Below, one piece after another: positions 42,240 through 50,427 of a stretch of DNA of 64,000 nt. A program made the translations under genes and the position numbers. Every line of letters begins with the position of its first letter. The stretch's first letter is position 1. This DNA is from JBGSPQ01 sp964346765 (GTDB lineage Bacteria > Patescibacteriota > Gracilibacteria > UBA1369). The stretch is taken from NCBI GenBank assembly GCA_964346765.1, contig CAYFWB010000001.1:62001-126000 (forward strand), written 5' to 3'. The notes beneath the pieces are model-generated. The model did not search any database. It was not told the origin of the DNA and was given only the letters and a program-made list of their open reading frames with translations.

Positions 42240-43232
42240 ATGAAGAAAATTTTGGTTACCGGTGGGGCTGGTTATATTGGATCCCATGACGTGAAAGCTC
42301 TTTGTGACGCCGGTTATGGGGTAACGGTGTTGGATAATTTGAGTAAGGGGCACAAGGGCGCGGTTGATGAAAGGGCGGAATTTGTGGAGATGGATTTAAA
42401 ATCATTTGATATGGTTTTGAATTTGTTGGAAGAGAGGGGTTTTGACGCGGTGATGCATTTTGCGGGATCAACCGAAGTGAGTGTTTCTATGAAAGAGCCA
42501 CTTTCCTTTGTTGAAAACAATGTTATGAACGGGGAGCGTTTGTTGGACGCGATGCGAGTTGCCGGGGTGAGAAATATAATTTTTTCTTCTACGGCGGCGG
42601 TTTACGGTGATCCGAGGTCTATTCCGATAAAAGAGTCGGACAGTCTGAATCCGACAAATGTTTATGGGGTGACAAAATTGATGTTTGAAGATTTGCTTAA
42701 AAAGTATGAGCAGTTTTATGGAATTAAGTATGTGGCGCTTAGATATTTTAACGCCGCAGGAGCTGATGAATCGGCAGATATAGGTGAGGATCATAATCCT
42801 GAAACTCATTTGATTCCAAATGTTTTGAAGCCTTTATCGGGCGGTGGAGTCGGTCCCGGCTTGAAACTTTTCGGTATAGATTATAATACCAAAGATGGTA
42901 CCTGTGTGCGGGATTATATTCATGTAACTGATCTGGTGGATGCCCATTTAAAGGCGCTTGAATATTTGTTTGGAGGAAATGGCAGTGATGTTTTTAATTT
43001 GGGCAACGGGTGCGGTTTTACGGTAAAAGAGGTTATAAAAGCGGCTGAAGATGTGACGGGGCTGAAGGTCGATTATGAAGAGGCGCCGCGGCGCCCCGGT
43101 GATCCACCCGTATTGGTGGCAGATTCGTTAAAAGCGAAGCGTGTTTTAAAGTGGGTGCCGCGTTACACAAAAATGGAAGATATTATCGGGTCGGCCTGGA
43201 ACTGGCATAAAAAGCATCCTCAGGGCTATTAA
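42240..43232 (+). CDS. galE: UDP-glucose 4-epimerase
   Basis: Interconverts UDP-glucose and UDP-galactose, giving UDP-galactose for surface polymers. 330 residues, extended SDR fold: NAD-binding GGAGYIGS (8-15), SSTAAVYG region with the catalytic Ser (about 118), Y142-x3-K146 in NVYGVTK, and LRYFNAAGADES. Substrate region: HLIPNVL, YNTKDGTCVRDYIHV and RRPGDPP. The usual T in GSH(T/I) is Asp here (GSHD), near the cofactor. It follows ftsK by 8 nt. With GalU (49118) it forms a nucleotide-sugar route. Its 3' end overlaps the next, convergent gene by 4 nt. Confidence 0.93.
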   Translation: MKKILVTGGAGYIGSHDVKALCDAGYGVTVLDNLSKGHKGAVDERAEFVEMDLKSFDMVLNLLEERGFDAVMHFAGSTEVSVSMKEPLSFVENNVMNGERLLDAMRVAGVRNIIFSSTAAVYGDPRSIPIKESDSLNPTNVYGVTKLMFEDLLKKYEQFYGIKYVALRYFNAAGADESADIGEDHNPETHLIPNVLKPLSGGGVGPGLKLFGIDYNTKDGTCVRDYIHVTDLVDAHLKALEYLFGGNGSDVFNLGNGCGFTVKEVIKAAEDVTGLKVDYEEAPRRPGDPPVLVADSLKAKRVLKWVPRYTKMEDIIGSAWNWHKKHPQGY

Positions 43233-43507
43233 TTGCTTACGCCTTGCATTAAGGCGCTGGCGGATGCCAAGATTATCAGTCCAGCTACAGTAATTAAAAT
43301 AATTGAAGCTATTATTCCCCAGGCGATAAATTTATTGTTTTTCTGTTTTGAAAATTTATTTAGTAAATACCAAGCAGCGGCGCCGTCAAATATCATTCCT
43401 ATAAAGGTCCCCCAGTAAGCTCCGGTTATTTTTAACATCGTGGCCATTACCAGTGTTCCGATCAGAAATCCGCTCAGAGAATAAATTATTTTTTGAAAAA
43501 TATTCAT
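43229..43507 (-). CDS. Small membrane protein, function unknown
   Basis: 92 residues with three hydrophobic segments (about 7-29, 33-49 and 62-86) joined by short loops with FSKQKNNK. No family recognised. It lies 9 nt after the secA stop on the same strand, so it is probably the tail of the secA transcript, and it is convergent to galE. Confidence 0.6.
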   Translation of the reverse strand: MNIFQKIIYSLSGFLIGTLVMATMLKITGAYWGTFIGMIFDGAAAWYLLNKFSKQKNNKFIAWGIIASIILITVAGLIILASASALMQGVSN

Positions 43508-43516
43508 TTGCTTGTT

Positions 43517-46174
43517 TTATGCTCCGTGGCATTTTTTATATTTTTTTCCGCTACCGCAAGGGCACGGAGCGTTTCTGCCAACTTGAGGTAGTGAGTTTTG
43601 TTGTGTTTGTCCTTCCGCCTTTACAACAACCGGATTGCCGTTACCGAGAGTGCCGTTTTGTCCGCCGAAGGAGTGTTCTCCGCTGGTTACACTGCTGATT
43701 TGGTCGGTGTTGGTCATCATAATTTTAGGTTGGCTCACTTTCAAAAATCTGTCGGGTACCTGCTGTTCGATATTGATTTTAAATAATGTTGAAACCGTAT
43801 TGTGCTGAATTGAATCCAACAATTTTGAGAAAGTCAGATATGCCTGTTCCTTGTACTCGATTAACGGATCGCGTTGTCCGTAGCCTTTAAGCGATACACT
43901 CTCTCGTAGTGAGGCCATATTGTCTATGTGTTCCATCCATAAAGTGTCCATGACGTTTAGGGTGACGCCTCTTTCGATTTTTCGCATGATTTCCGGGTCG
44001 GTCAGCGTTTCTTCTTTTTCGCCGTACAGTTTGAACAGGTAGTCTTTAAGTATTTCAATCAGATCGTTTTTGGTTTCATATTTGCTCAGTTCTTCAACGG
44101 TCATGAGTTTGGATTCGTCTCTGTGCAGAACGCGAATTTCTTCAATGATTTCGTCGTAATCCCAGGTTTGGTCTTCTTCGTTTTTTTGTTGCGGGGTATG
44201 GTTTAAAACAATACTTTCCACTTCTTTTTCGATCATCACTATAACGTCATTTTTGATGTTTTCGCTTTCAAATACCTTTTTTCGTCTGGTATACATGATT
44301 TCGCGATGTTTGTTCATGATATCGTCGTATTCGACCAGATGTTTTCTGATGTCGAAATTTCTGCCTTCAACCTTTTTTTGAGCACTTTCAATCGCATTTG
44401 AAATCATTTTGTTCTGTATTGGCATGTCGTCCGGTACTTTCATGGCGTCCATCATGTTTTTGATTTTGTCCGAACCGAAAAGGCGCATTACGTCGTCTTC
44501 CATGGATACATAGAACTGACTTTCACCGTTGTCTCCTTGACGTCCGGAACGTCCTCTTAACTGGTTGTCGATACGTCTGGATTCATGTCTCTCCGTGCCT
44601 ATTACCAACAGTCCTCCTATGGCTTCAACTTCTTCACCCAATTTGATGTCGGTACCTCTACCGGCCATGTTGGTGGCTATTGTAACCACTCCTTTTTGAC
44701 CCGCCTTGGCAATTATTTCGGCTTCTTTTTCGTGATGTTTAGCGTTTAAAATCGAGTGGGGAACTTTTTCAATTGTTAGCAACTTGCTCAGTACTTCGGA
44801 TTTTTCAATTGATATTGTCCCAATCAGAGACGGTTGGCCTTTTTCATGGGCTTCCTTAACTCTTTTGGCAACGGCAAGGTATTTACCCTTTTGATTTTTG
44901 AAAATCATGTCGGCGTTGTCGTTTCTTTTAATAGGTTTGTTAGTGGGGATTTCGATAGGATCCAGTCCGTAGATCATTAAGAATTCTTCCGCCTCTGTCA
45001 TTGCGGTACCGGTCATACCGGCAAGTTTGTTGTAGATTCTGAAGTAATTTTGAAATGTGATTGTGGCCAGAGTGCGACTTTCTCTTTTAATTTCAACGTT
45101 TTCTTTGGCTTCAATGGCCTGATGAAGTCCGTCCGAATATCTTCTTCCGGGCATCAGACGGCCGGTGAATTCATCGACAATCACAATTTCGCCGTCTTTA
45201 ACAACGTAATCTATATCTCTTTGATAAACAGTTTTCGCTTTCAGCGCCTGTTCAAGGTGGTGAACTTCGGCAAAACCGGCGTCGGTGTAAATGTTATCTA
45301 CACCCAGTTTAGTTTCCATGTTGGCGATCCCTTCTTCGGTGAGCGTTGCTGTTTTGATTTTTTCGTCTATTTCGTAGTCTTCGTGTTCCTGAAGGCCGTT
45401 TACCAGCATGGCATAACGTTGGTATTTACTGGTGGATTCTTCTGCCGGTGCAGAAATAATCAAGGGTGTTCTTGCCTCATCAATTAAAATTGAATCAACC
45501 TCATCCACAATAGCGTAGTTGAGTTCACGTTGTACCATGTGTTCCAGAGATTGGGCCATGTTGTCGCGCAGATAATCGAATCCGAATTCGTTATTGGTAC
45601 CGTAAGTTATATCACAGGCGTAAGCGGCTTGTTTGTCTTCATGACTCATGCCGTGCGCGCTGATTCCAACCGTAAGTCCAAGGTATTTATAGAGTCCCCC
45701 CATCCATTCGGCATCACGCTGGGCAAGATATTCGTTTACCGTGATTACGTGAACACCTTTTCCGGTAAGCGCGTTAAGGTATACCGGCATTGTAGAAACA
45801 AGTGTTTTACCTTCACCGGTTTTCATTTCTGCTATTTTACCCTGATGAAGAGCGATACCTCCAACCAGCTGAACGTCAAAAGGGACCATGTCCCATTCTT
45901 TTTTTGTTCCGCGAACATCCCATTTTGTACCAACAAGTTTTTTACAGGCGTATTTTACCAGGGCAAAGGCTTCGACCATCAGGTTGTCCACTGTTTCTCC
46001 TTCCTTAATTCGATTTTTAAAGTCTTCGGTTTTGGCTTTTATATCTTCTTCAGTTAGGTTTTGTGCCTCGAATTTGTTAAAAATCGTGTTGATTTCTTCA
46101 ACGAACGGCCAGATTTTTTTTAATGCTTTTTCATTCGGATCTCCGATGATTTTGTTGATCAGTTTATATACCAT
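43517..46174 (-). CDS. secA: Preprotein translocase ATPase SecA
   Basis: Drives protein export through SecYEG. 885 residues, full length. N-terminal NBD1 with MKTGEGKTLVS (Walker A), DYLRDNMAQS, and DEVDSILIDEARTPLIIS (Walker B/DEAD), then the preprotein cross-linking domain. NBD2 has TNMAGRGTDIKLG and the R-finger in GRSGRQGDNGESQFYVS. The helical scaffold has VMDTLWMEHIDNM. The C-terminal zinc tail NAPCPCGSGKKYKKCHG (about 868-884) for SecB/ribosome contact is intact. Promoter at 46197-46225. Many exported proteins in this window depend on it. Confidence 0.97.
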   Translation of the reverse strand: MVYKLINKIIGDPNEKALKKIWPFVEEINTIFNKFEAQNLTEEDIKAKTEDFKNRIKEGETVDNLMVEAFALVKYACKKLVGTKWDVRGTKKEWDMVPFDVQLVGGIALHQGKIAEMKTGEGKTLVSTMPVYLNALTGKGVHVITVNEYLAQRDAEWMGGLYKYLGLTVGISAHGMSHEDKQAAYACDITYGTNNEFGFDYLRDNMAQSLEHMVQRELNYAIVDEVDSILIDEARTPLIISAPAEESTSKYQRYAMLVNGLQEHEDYEIDEKIKTATLTEEGIANMETKLGVDNIYTDAGFAEVHHLEQALKAKTVYQRDIDYVVKDGEIVIVDEFTGRLMPGRRYSDGLHQAIEAKENVEIKRESRTLATITFQNYFRIYNKLAGMTGTAMTEAEEFLMIYGLDPIEIPTNKPIKRNDNADMIFKNQKGKYLAVAKRVKEAHEKGQPSLIGTISIEKSEVLSKLLTIEKVPHSILNAKHHEKEAEIIAKAGQKGVVTIATNMAGRGTDIKLGEEVEAIGGLLVIGTERHESRRIDNQLRGRSGRQGDNGESQFYVSMEDDVMRLFGSDKIKNMMDAMKVPDDMPIQNKMISNAIESAQKKVEGRNFDIRKHLVEYDDIMNKHREIMYTRRKKVFESENIKNDVIVMIEKEVESIVLNHTPQQKNEEDQTWDYDEIIEEIRVLHRDESKLMTVEELSKYETKNDLIEILKDYLFKLYGEKEETLTDPEIMRKIERGVTLNVMDTLWMEHIDNMASLRESVSLKGYGQRDPLIEYKEQAYLTFSKLLDSIQHNTVSTLFKINIEQQVPDRFLKVSQPKIMMTNTDQISSVTSGEHSFGGQNGTLGNGNPVVVKAEGQTQQNSLPQVGRNAPCPCGSGKKYKKCHGA

Positions 46175-46196
46175 ATGATTTTTAATATGCTAGGAT

Positions 46197-46225
46197 AGTT
46201 TAGTGGAGAACGGGGTTTTTATCAA
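46197..46225 (-). promoter_or_regulatory. Predicted promoter of secA
   Basis: Minus-strand TTGATA (46220-46225), 17-nt spacer, TAAACT (46197-46202). The start point would be near 46190, about 16 nt before the ATG at 46174. Confidence 0.5.
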
Positions 46226-46264
46226 TGGTGCTTTTCCCGTATATTTAGCATCTTAAGCTTATTT

Positions 46265-47707
46265 TTATTCTTGATAATCTTTTAATAGAACTCCTAATGT
46301 TTTGATGATGATTTTGATGTCTTTGAAAATTGACCAGTTTTCGATGTAGTAGGTGTCGAGTTGGTTTTCTTCTTCAAAATCAAGGTCGGAGCGGCCCGAA
46401 ATTTGGGCAAGTCCAGTGATACCGGGTTTGATGGCCAGAACGAATTTTTGGTGTTTTTGATATTTGGCCACTTCTTCCGGCAGGTGAGGGCGGGGTCCGA
46501 CCAAACTCATGTTGCCGATTAAAACGTTGAATAGTTGGGGTAGTTCGTCGATGCTGGTTTTTCTTAGGAATTTGCCAACCCGCGTGATTCTTGGATCGTT
46601 TTTGATTTTTACAAGAGGGGATCCTTTTCTGGTGTTGTTTTCGGCAAGTTTTTGGTATCTTAAATTGTGGGTATTTGGATGCATGGTGCGGAATTTGTAG
46701 AAGTTGAACAGTTTGCTGTATTGTCCGACTCTTTTTACGCGGGTTCCGTCATCAAGGTATTTAAAAAGAATAGTGCCTTTTGAATTGATTTTAATGGCGA
46801 TAGCGGCAATCAACATAACCGGTGAAAGGATTATCAGGCCTATAATTGAAGCGATGATGTCAAAGGTTCGTTTTAAAACGCGCCCCCAGCCGTCCAGTGG
46901 TGTGGGTTTTAGGCTGATTATGGGGATTCCTTTAAGAGTTTGAATGTCTATGTTGGTCTGTTGGATTGCCAGAAGGTCCGGCACAAACCGGTACATAATA
47001 TGATGTTCGCGGCAGAAATCTCGGATGTCGGTGGCTTGGGCGCTGGTAATGTCCGATTTGGTCTGCAGTATTTCTTCGATGTTGTATTTTTTTACGATTG
47101 ATTCAAGTTCGTGTACTTTGCCAAGATATTTCAGTTTTTTACTGCTTAAATATGTGTCGTCAATAAGTCCGACAGTTTTGTATTTGAGGTCTTTTCCCAT
47201 TTCAAGTGAAAGTCTTTCCGTGATTTCATTGCCGCCGATAAAGAGTAATCTTCTTTTTCCGATGTTGTACCTTAGTAAGATAAATTCAAGAAAGCGGATT
47301 ATGGTTCTGTCCAGACTGATGAAGGCCGCGGTCAGAATCCAGCTGTACGCCAATGCAAGACGTGAGAAGGGGAATTCTCTGATCACGAAAAAGTAGGCTA
47401 TGATGATCATAATCCAAACAGCGGTAATTGTCATTACCTGGCCTATTTCACGGCTCAACGGTATGTGTCTTTTTAATGAATAGACACGGTTTATGGCCAT
47501 AAGAATAATCAAAATCGCAATAAAGACTGCGCTAAGCTTTATATAGTCGTTTAGATCCGGGAAGGTGGTCATATCAAGAGGCAGTTCTATGCCAGGAATC
47601 AGATCGGTTTTTGCGCGCATCTGGTAGGCGACCAAAAAAGCCAGTATCCCCGCTATGAAATCAAACGGAATTTTTAAAAGTCCCAGTATTAGCTCTGAAA
47701 GTTTCAT
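46265..47707 (-). CDS. Polyprenyl-phosphate sugar-phosphate transferase (exopolysaccharide initiating enzyme)
   Basis: Membrane enzyme that starts a surface polysaccharide by moving sugar-1-phosphate from a UDP-sugar to the lipid carrier. 480 residues: four N-terminal helices, a Rossmann-like CoA-binding-type domain (about 150-250, KRRLLFIGGNEIT), then the C-terminal catalytic domain (about 275-480) with KRTFDIIASIIGL, FYKFRTM, TSIDELPQLFNVLIGNMSLVGPRP and KPGITGLAQISGRSDL. The layout is that of WbaP/WcaJ/EpsE proteins. GalU and GalE nearby could supply UDP-glucose and UDP-galactose. It starts only 14 nt after the 3' end of rnpB with no terminator seen between them. Confidence 0.92.
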   Translation of the reverse strand: MKLSELILGLLKIPFDFIAGILAFLVAYQMRAKTDLIPGIELPLDMTTFPDLNDYIKLSAVFIAILIILMAINRVYSLKRHIPLSREIGQVMTITAVWIMIIIAYFFVIREFPFSRLALAYSWILTAAFISLDRTIIRFLEFILLRYNIGKRRLLFIGGNEITERLSLEMGKDLKYKTVGLIDDTYLSSKKLKYLGKVHELESIVKKYNIEEILQTKSDITSAQATDIRDFCREHHIMYRFVPDLLAIQQTNIDIQTLKGIPIISLKPTPLDGWGRVLKRTFDIIASIIGLIILSPVMLIAAIAIKINSKGTILFKYLDDGTRVKRVGQYSKLFNFYKFRTMHPNTHNLRYQKLAENNTRKGSPLVKIKNDPRITRVGKFLRKTSIDELPQLFNVLIGNMSLVGPRPHLPEEVAKYQKHQKFVLAIKPGITGLAQISGRSDLDFEEENQLDTYYIENWSIFKDIKIIIKTLGVLLKDYQE

Positions 47708-47721
47708 TTTTTTTATTGAAT

Positions 47722-48322
47722 GCTCTACAGGATCATAAGCCGAGTTCTGTACTTTGCCAAGGCAAAGTGCGATTATCTATCTTGGTTCCGCGTTACCGCG
47801 GAGCTCGCGCGGCGGGCGAATCCGGTCTGCGGAACAACAGTCTTTCCGGATCCTCCATTCCGCCTTGCACCAAATGGGGTTTACCGTGTCATCCTCGTTA
47901 CCGAGGGGCAGCCCTTTTGAGGGGCCTTTTCACCTTTCACCACGACGGTCTCCTTTCGGAGCGGTTTGCGGTTAGTATTGTCTCTGTGGCACTTTCCGTA
48001 CTTTACGTTTTGGCCGGAGCCTGTCCGTAAAGCCACTCCTGTTGGGGGTCATTTTTGTTCCTGGTGCTCGGACTTTCCTCCCTCTTCGTGCTCAGAGTAC
48101 AGCTATTGCAAGGAAGTAGACAATTTTCCGCCGGAACCGTATTTGATTATACGGTGATAAAGAAAATTGTCGATAACACAGCAAGAGCTGTACTCTGAGT
48201 ACGAAATTATTTCTGCAAAAAAAATTTTTCCTTGTAATAATTGCACTGCAAGCTCGAAGACAGATTTATAGTATTATTGGGTTTTTAAAGAGCTGAAGAG
48301 GGTGATCGCTCACCTGTAGAGC
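47722..48322 (-). ncRNA. rnpB: RNase P RNA, type A, with a greatly extended P3 arm
   Basis: Catalytic RNA that cuts the 5' leader off tRNA precursors. Universally conserved parts on the minus strand: GAGGGAGGAAAGTCCGAGC (P4 5' side, about 48067-48085), GGTGAAAAGG, ACGGTAAACCCC, AAGATAGATAA, and ACAGAACTCGGCTTA (P4 3' side, about 47734-47748). P1 pairs 48313-48322 with 47722-47731 (10 bp perfect), P2 pairs 48305-48309 with 47769-47773, and P19 is 47751-47768. P3 pairs 48295-48302 with 48080-48087 (8 bp perfect) and encloses over 200 nt. About 601 nt in all, against roughly 350-420 for usual type A RNAs. Protein partner: rnpA at 26241. Confidence 0.93.
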
Positions 48323-48328
48323 TATAGT

Positions 48329-48357
48329 ATTATTATATAAAACAACCTGTTTAACAA
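48329..48357 (-). promoter_or_regulatory. Predicted promoter of rnpB
   Basis: Minus-strand TTGTTA (48352-48357), 17-nt spacer, AATAAT (48329-48334). The expected start is near 48322, exactly where the P1 helix begins, which supports both calls. The rest of the gap to 48451 shows no gene. Confidence 0.55.
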
Positions 48358-48451
48358 GGGGTAAGTCCGGAAATTCAAAAGTTAAAGGCATAAAGTAAAA
48401 CTTGAATAAGGTTGGTTTCAAAGCTGACAGTACGGTATGAGAGAAGAGATG

Positions 48452-49069
48452 TTAAGATTTTCTTTCTCTGAGTTTTTTAAATTCTTTTTGGAAGAAACGC
48501 ACCGCGTTCAGGCATTCTTTGGCTTTTTCGTTATGCGGTTCAATTTCCAGTACTTTTTTAAAAAGATAAGAAGATCTTTCGAACTCTTTTTCGTTGAGAT
48601 AGCATACGCCAAGGTCACTTAAAATCAGCGGGTCGTTGTAAGCAAGATTTAAAGCTCTTTCAAGAATGATGATGCCTCTTTTTCTTTGTCCTTCATGAAA
48701 GATTGACCAACCCAGGCATCTTAAGATTTCCGGGTGGTTGGGTTCTAAAAGATCAGCTTTTTCAAGGTAGCCGATTGATTTTTGCCATTGGCCCAAGGCT
48801 GAATAAACAAATCCCAACAGGTAATTGGCGTTGGCTGATTTGGCGTCCATCCTCAGTGCCATTTTAAGTGCCTTTTCAGCTTTTTCGTATTGTCTTAAAC
48901 TTAAGTAATTGTCGCCGATTTCTTCGTATGCTTCGGTGCACTTTAAATCCTGCGTCAAAATCTGTTCGCAGATTTTAATTGCGCTTTCATGCTCTCCTTT
49001 CATTTTTTTTTGGTCGGCTTCCTGGATCAGAAGCTGGATATCGTTCTGGGGAGATTCTGTTTTAGACAT
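48452..49069 (-). CDS. Tetratricopeptide-repeat protein
   Basis: 205 residues made of five or six TPR helix pairs (about 15-190), for example AYEEIGDNYLSLRQYEKAEKAL, then ANYLLGFVYSALGQWQKS and DLGVCYLNEKEFERSSYLF. No signal peptide, so a cytoplasmic scaffold is likely. It is the last gene of the RNHCP-tilS-ftsH-hsp20-galU-TPR series on this strand, 48 nt after galU. Partner unknown. Confidence 0.8.
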   Translation of the reverse strand: MSKTESPQNDIQLLIQEADQKKMKGEHESAIKICEQILTQDLKCTEAYEEIGDNYLSLRQYEKAEKALKMALRMDAKSANANYLLGFVYSALGQWQKSIGYLEKADLLEPNHPEILRCLGWSIFHEGQRKRGIIILERALNLAYNDPLILSDLGVCYLNEKEFERSSYLFKKVLEIEPHNEKAKECLNAVRFFQKEFKKLRERKS

Positions 49070-49117
49070 GTTTGTTTTGGTTTTTGTTTTGTGTATCAGA
49101 GTATTCTATACCAAAAT

Positions 49118-49999
49118 TTAATCTAAAACAAGACTCTTAAGATATTTTTTTAAGCGTGGGCCAAGATCGTCTTTTTTTAGGGCAAAGTCGATTGTGGCTT
49201 CAATGAGTCCAAGCTTGTGCCCTGTGTCATATCTCTTGCCTTGAATTTCGTAGCCGTAAATTTTTTGTGTTTGTTTAAGCTGCATGAATCCGTCGATCAG
49301 TCTGATTTCTCCGTCTTTGCCTGGAGTAGCCGATTCAAGTGCGTTGATTATTTCGGGGGTGACAACATATTTGCCGATAATACCCAGGTTGGAAGGAGCT
49401 TCTTCCGGTTTAGGTTTTTCAACAAATCCTTTTAATTGGTTTAATAGATTATCTTTGGTGTGAGTGTTTGCTGCGGGATCTGCGATGCCGTATTTTTCCG
49501 TGTCGTTGGGGTCGATTTTTTCAAGAGCTATTACACTTGATTCGGTTTTTTCGTAAGCTTCAATGAGTTGTTTAAGCGCCGGTTTGGGGCCGTCCACGAT
49601 GTCGTCGCCGAACATGATGGCGAAAGGTTCATCGCCGATGATATCTTTCGCGCAGAGAACGGCGTGGCCGTCGCCGAGCGGCATGGGTTGTCTTACATAC
49701 ACAAAAGTGGCAAGTTTGGCTATGTCTTGTACTTCTTTCAATAAGTCATGTTTGCCTTTTTCAACAAGCGTGTGTTCCAGTTCAAAAGAGTAGTCGAAAT
49801 GGTCTTCTATGGATCTTTTTCCTCGGCCGGTAACGATGATGATTTCTTCAATTCCGGATGCTACGGCTTCTTCGACAAGGTATTGAATAACAGGTTTATC
49901 CACGATCGGGAGCATTTCTTTGGGCTGGGATTTGGTTACCGGGAGAAAACGCGTGCCAAATCCGGCCGCCGGGAATACCGCTTTTCGTATTTTTTTCAT
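49118..49999 (-). CDS. galU: UTP-glucose-1-phosphate uridylyltransferase
   Basis: Makes UDP-glucose. 293 residues with the nucleotidyltransferase motif AAGFGTRFLPVTKSQPKEML at the N-terminus, the pyrophosphorylase Lys in PKEML, FAIMFGDDIVD (metal Asp), GFVEKPKPEEAPSNLGIIGKYV, and YDTGHKLG near the end. With GalE and the sugar transferase it gives a full path from glucose-1-phosphate to polymer start. 11 nt after hsp20 in the same transcript. Confidence 0.95.
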   Translation of the reverse strand: MKKIRKAVFPAAGFGTRFLPVTKSQPKEMLPIVDKPVIQYLVEEAVASGIEEIIIVTGRGKRSIEDHFDYSFELEHTLVEKGKHDLLKEVQDIAKLATFVYVRQPMPLGDGHAVLCAKDIIGDEPFAIMFGDDIVDGPKPALKQLIEAYEKTESSVIALEKIDPNDTEKYGIADPAANTHTKDNLLNQLKGFVEKPKPEEAPSNLGIIGKYVVTPEIINALESATPGKDGEIRLIDGFMQLKQTQKIYGYEIQGKRYDTGHKLGLIEATIDFALKKDDLGPRLKKYLKSLVLD

Positions 50000-50010
50000 G
50001 ACAGTTTGGT

Positions 50011-50427
50011 TTATTCTGATTTAATTCTTACAACTTTGGTTTTGGTGGCCGCGGTTTTGGGGATCGATATTTTAAGGACGCAGTCTTTGAAACTGGCGTT
50101 TATTTTGCTGCTGTCCACGGCGGCCGGCAAAACTATAGATCGGGAAAAATTACCCCAGAAGCACTCCTGAGTAAAGTAATCTTCTTCGGGGATGTCGAAT
50201 TCAAGTCTTCTTTTACCTTTTATGGTTAAGACGTCTTCGGTAATAGTAACGTTAATATCATCCAGTTTAACTCCGGCAATGGGGGCCACCACTACCAGGT
50301 ATCTGGGAGTTTGATAGATATCCAGCGCCAGTTTGCCTTCGTTTTGTTCCTGCAAATTACTTCCCGTATTCGATTCGCCGGAGATTGATTTTTTTTGAAA
50401 TTGTGTTTTTTTGGGTGCCGGATTCAT
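50011..50427 (-). CDS. Small heat shock protein, Hsp20/alpha-crystallin family
   Basis: 138 residues. The alpha-crystallin domain (about 38-130) has YLVVVAPIAGVKLDDINVTITEDVLTIKGKR, YFTQECFWGNFSRSIVLPAAVD and a closing FKDCVLKISIPK. The N-terminus is short and polar. ATP-independent holdase. Coupled to ftsH by TAATG, so a stress protein is made with the quality-control protease. Confidence 0.92.
   Translation of the reverse strand: MNPAPKKTQFQKKSISGESNTGSNLQEQNEGKLALDIYQTPRYLVVVAPIAGVKLDDINVTITEDVLTIKGKRRLEFDIPEEDYFTQECFWGNFSRSIVLPAAVDSSKINASFKDCVLKISIPKTAATKTKVVRIKSE

Noticed and set aside
45530..46057. Plus-strand open frame of 175 codons
   Set aside because: Antisense to secA, which has all conserved motifs across the same bases.
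47716..48157. Overlapping plus-strand open frames of 60-104 codons
   Set aside because: They are antisense to the RNase P RNA, whose structure explains the sequence.
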